Positions 62,480 to 64,000 of a DNA stretch of 64,000 nt are shown here, piece by piece. Position numbers and translations under genes: made by a program. Position 1 is the first letter of the stretch, and each line of letters starts with the position of its first letter. The notes beneath the pieces were generated by a model. That model had not been told where the DNA came from, did not search any database, and saw only the letters and a program-made list of their open reading frames with translations. Source of the DNA: Afifella aestuarii (GTDB taxonomy: Bacteria; Pseudomonadota; Alphaproteobacteria; Rhizobiales; Afifellaceae); contig NZ_SAUF01000001.1 of the NCBI RefSeq assembly GCF_004023665.1, positions 978,501 to 1,042,500 on the forward strand, read 5' to 3'.

Positions 62480-64000
62480 GCTGCTGCGGGGAAGGCGCCT
62501 CGCTTGCCGCGATCGAGCTTGCCCGGTCGCAACCCGACCCTGTTGATGATCACGTCGATCCGGCCTTCCTGCGCGAAGCGAAGGACGGTGCGACCGAACT
62601 GACGCTGATCGTGCCGGGCATGCATTGTGCCGGCTGCCTCGCGAAGGTGGAGCGGGCCCTTCTCTCGGTCGCGGGTGTGTCGCGGGCGCGCGCCAATCTG
62701 ACGGCGCACAAGGCGGTCGTCGGTTTCGATCCGCAGACGGCAGAAGCCGAAGAGCTGATCGCGGCCGTCCGCGGCGTTGGCTATGCGGCAAGGCCCGTCG
62801 ATCCGGCCGTCTTCAGCAATGCTGCCGACGAGGAGGCGGGAGCGGAGCTGTTGCGCTCGCTTGCCGTGGCCGGATTTGCCGCCGGTAATGTCATGCTCTT
62901 GTCGGTTTCCGTCTGGTCTGGAGCCGACGAAGCGACGCGAAACCTCTTCCACTGGATTTCGGCGATGATCGCGCTGCCGGCGATCGCTTATGCCGGGCGG
63001 CCTTTCTTCCGCTCCGCGGCGCGTGCGCTTTCGGCCCGCAGCCTGAATATGGATGTGCCGATCTCGCTTGCCGTCGTGCTGGCTGCCTTGATGAGCCTGC
63101 ACGAGACGATCATCGGTGCCCCGCATGCCTGGTTCGATGCCTCGATCACGCTCCTCTTCTTTCTGCTGATCGGGCGGGTGCTCGATTTCCGCATGCGTGG
63201 GGTGGCGCGTGCCGCCGCGACGCGGCTCTTGTCGCTGTCGGCCGACAGCGCGCGGCTCGTTACCGATGATGGCCGTATCAGCCTCGTGCGCGCGGGGACG
63301 GTGAAACCTGGAGATGTCGTCGAAGTGGCGGCCGGGGAGCGTGTGCCGCTCGACGGGACGGTCATTTCGGGCTGGAGCGACATCGACAAATCGCCGTTGA
63401 CGGGCGAACCCTTGCCCGAGGCGGTTCGGGACGGCAGTGCCGTCTTTGCCGGCACGCTCAATGTCACAGGGCCGATCCGTCTCAAGGTGGAGAAGGGGGC
63501 GGGGGACAGTCTCCTCGCCGACATCATCCGTCTGATGGAAGGCGCGGAAGCGGGCCGGGGCCGCTTTGTCGGTCTCGCCGACCGTGCTGCCCGCATCTAT
63601 GCGCCCGCCGTCCATATCCTGGCGGCTCTCGCCTTCGTCGGCTGGTTGCTCGTCGGCATCGGCTGGCACGATTCCTTGATGATCGCCATCGCCGTTCTCA
63701 TCATCACCTGTCCTTGTGCGCTCGGCCTTGCGGTGCCTGCGACACAGATCGTGGCGAGCGGGCGGCTCTTGAAGGAAGGCATCATCGTCAAGGACGGCGC
63801 GGCCCTCGAACGCCTTGCCGGCGTCGATACGGTCGTTTTCGACAAGACCGGCACCTTGACCGGCGGGGATCCCCGTCTTGCCGAGGAGCCGGAGGTGGAC
63901 GGCAGGAGCTGGGCGCTGGCCGCGTCGCTCGCCAGCAAGAGCCGCCATCCGCTCGCCAAGGCTCTTGCCTCGGCGGCTCAAGACCGTGGGGTTTCGCCTC
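62476..64000 (+). CDS. ccoI: Copper-exporting P1B-type ATPase CcoI (FixI), 3' end outside window
   Basis: 508 residues are visible and the frame runs past base 64000. It has an N-terminal Cys pair (SCCGEG), an HMA domain with GMHCAGC, the membrane motif CPCALGLAVP, the phosphorylation site DKTGTLTGG and a TGEP segment in place of the usual TGES. It supplies copper for the cbb3 binuclear centre. It overlaps ccoH by ATGA. The missing end holds the rest of the nucleotide-binding domain. Confidence 0.94.
   Translation, partial: MSCCGEGASLAAIELARSQPDPVDDHVDPAFLREAKDGATELTLIVPGMHCAGCLAKVERALLSVAGVSRARANLTAHKAVVGFDPQTAEAEELIAAVRGVGYAARPVDPAVFSNAADEEAGAELLRSLAVAGFAAGNVMLLSVSVWSGADEATRNLFHWISAMIALPAIAYAGRPFFRSAARALSARSLNMDVPISLAVVLAALMSLHETIIGAPHAWFDASITLLFFLLIGRVLDFRMRGVARAAATRLLSLSADSARLVTDDGRISLVRAGTVKPGDVVEVAAGERVPLDGTVISGWSDIDKSPLTGEPLPEAVRDGSAVFAGTLNVTGPIRLKVEKGAGDSLLADIIRLMEGAEAGRGRFVGLADRAARIYAPAVHILAALAFVGWLLVGIGWHDSLMIAIAVLIITCPCALGLAVPATQIVASGRLLKEGIIVKDGAALERLAGVDTVVFDKTGTLTGGDPRLAEEPEVDGRSWALAASLASKSRHPLAKALASAAQDRGVSP

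Noticed and set aside
1-64000. CRISPR arrays, insertion sequences, integrase genes or prophage
   Set aside because: No regular short repeats with spacers, no transposase or integrase-like frames and no phage structural genes were seen. The holin-X-like gene at 34023-34451 is a YqjE relative, not phage.

Overview
The window is GC-rich, densely coded DNA from an alphaproteobacterium, most likely a member of the Hyphomicrobiales (Rhizobiales). The main clues are a cell-cycle block (chpT, ctrA, a fliJ-like gene, sciP), an EipA/DUF1134 gene, Fix-type cbb3 oxidase genes with an Fnr regulator carrying an N-terminal cysteine cluster, and two EcfG-type general-stress promoters. An N-acetylglutaminylglutamine amide (NAGGN) osmolyte operon suggests a salt-tolerant, perhaps marine, lifestyle. 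I see no insertion sequence, prophage, integrase, CRISPR array or rRNA gene. The DNA reads as ordinary chromosome.

Layout. 1-2.7 kb: the end of a type I secretion operon (ABC exporter, cut by the window edge, and its membrane-fusion partner). 2.9-9.9 kb, minus strand: a complete cytochrome bd operon, regulator-cydD-cydC-cydA-cydB-cydX. 10.2-15.9 kb: a LysR regulator divergent from four tightly packed genes (CoA transferase, acyl-CoA dehydrogenase, MmgE/PrpD protein, CitE-like lyase) that together look like an unassigned dicarboxylate pathway. 16-21 kb: an SDR, an ABC-2 exporter, an HpaR-like MarR regulator, a ferredoxin reductase and a possible MetE-like gene stub. 21.3-25.5 kb: surface polysaccharide genes. 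25.7-27.5 kb: a coiled-coil membrane protein and EipA. 27.7-33.5 kb: the cell-cycle block, with an irregular tRNA-like gene, a sulfotransferase-like gene, a class IV aminotransferase and mnmA.

33.6-37.3 kb holds small stress-type genes: a YqjD/YqjE-like pair behind an EcfG-type promoter, a PilZ protein, Dps behind an Irr-box-like repeat, and DUF1289. 37.7-44 kb: an RND efflux pair and three regulators (Rrf2, MarR, Crp/Fnr). 44.1-46.9 kb: an HWE/HisKA_2 sensor kinase followed by a FATGUY-type single-domain response regulator with an EcfG-type promoter, a probable arm of the general stress response. 47-48.1 kb: a periplasmic PQQ sugar dehydrogenase. 48.6-53.4 kb: the NAGGN operon. 53.5-56.4 kb: a small Cys/His/Gly-rich protein, a universal stress protein, FnrL and a hemerythrin-like protein. 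56.5 kb to the end: ccoNOQP and ccoGHI, the last cut by the window edge.

How it fits together. Two high-affinity terminal oxidases lie in one window but seem to be controlled differently. The cbb3 genes, the hemerythrin, the stress protein and fnrL itself share three FNR-type boxes. The bd operon has no such box and carries its own GbsR/MarR-like regulator as first gene. The points most worth a second look are the irregular tRNA-like gene, the dicarboxylate/CoA operon, and the kinase/response-regulator pair tied to EcfG.
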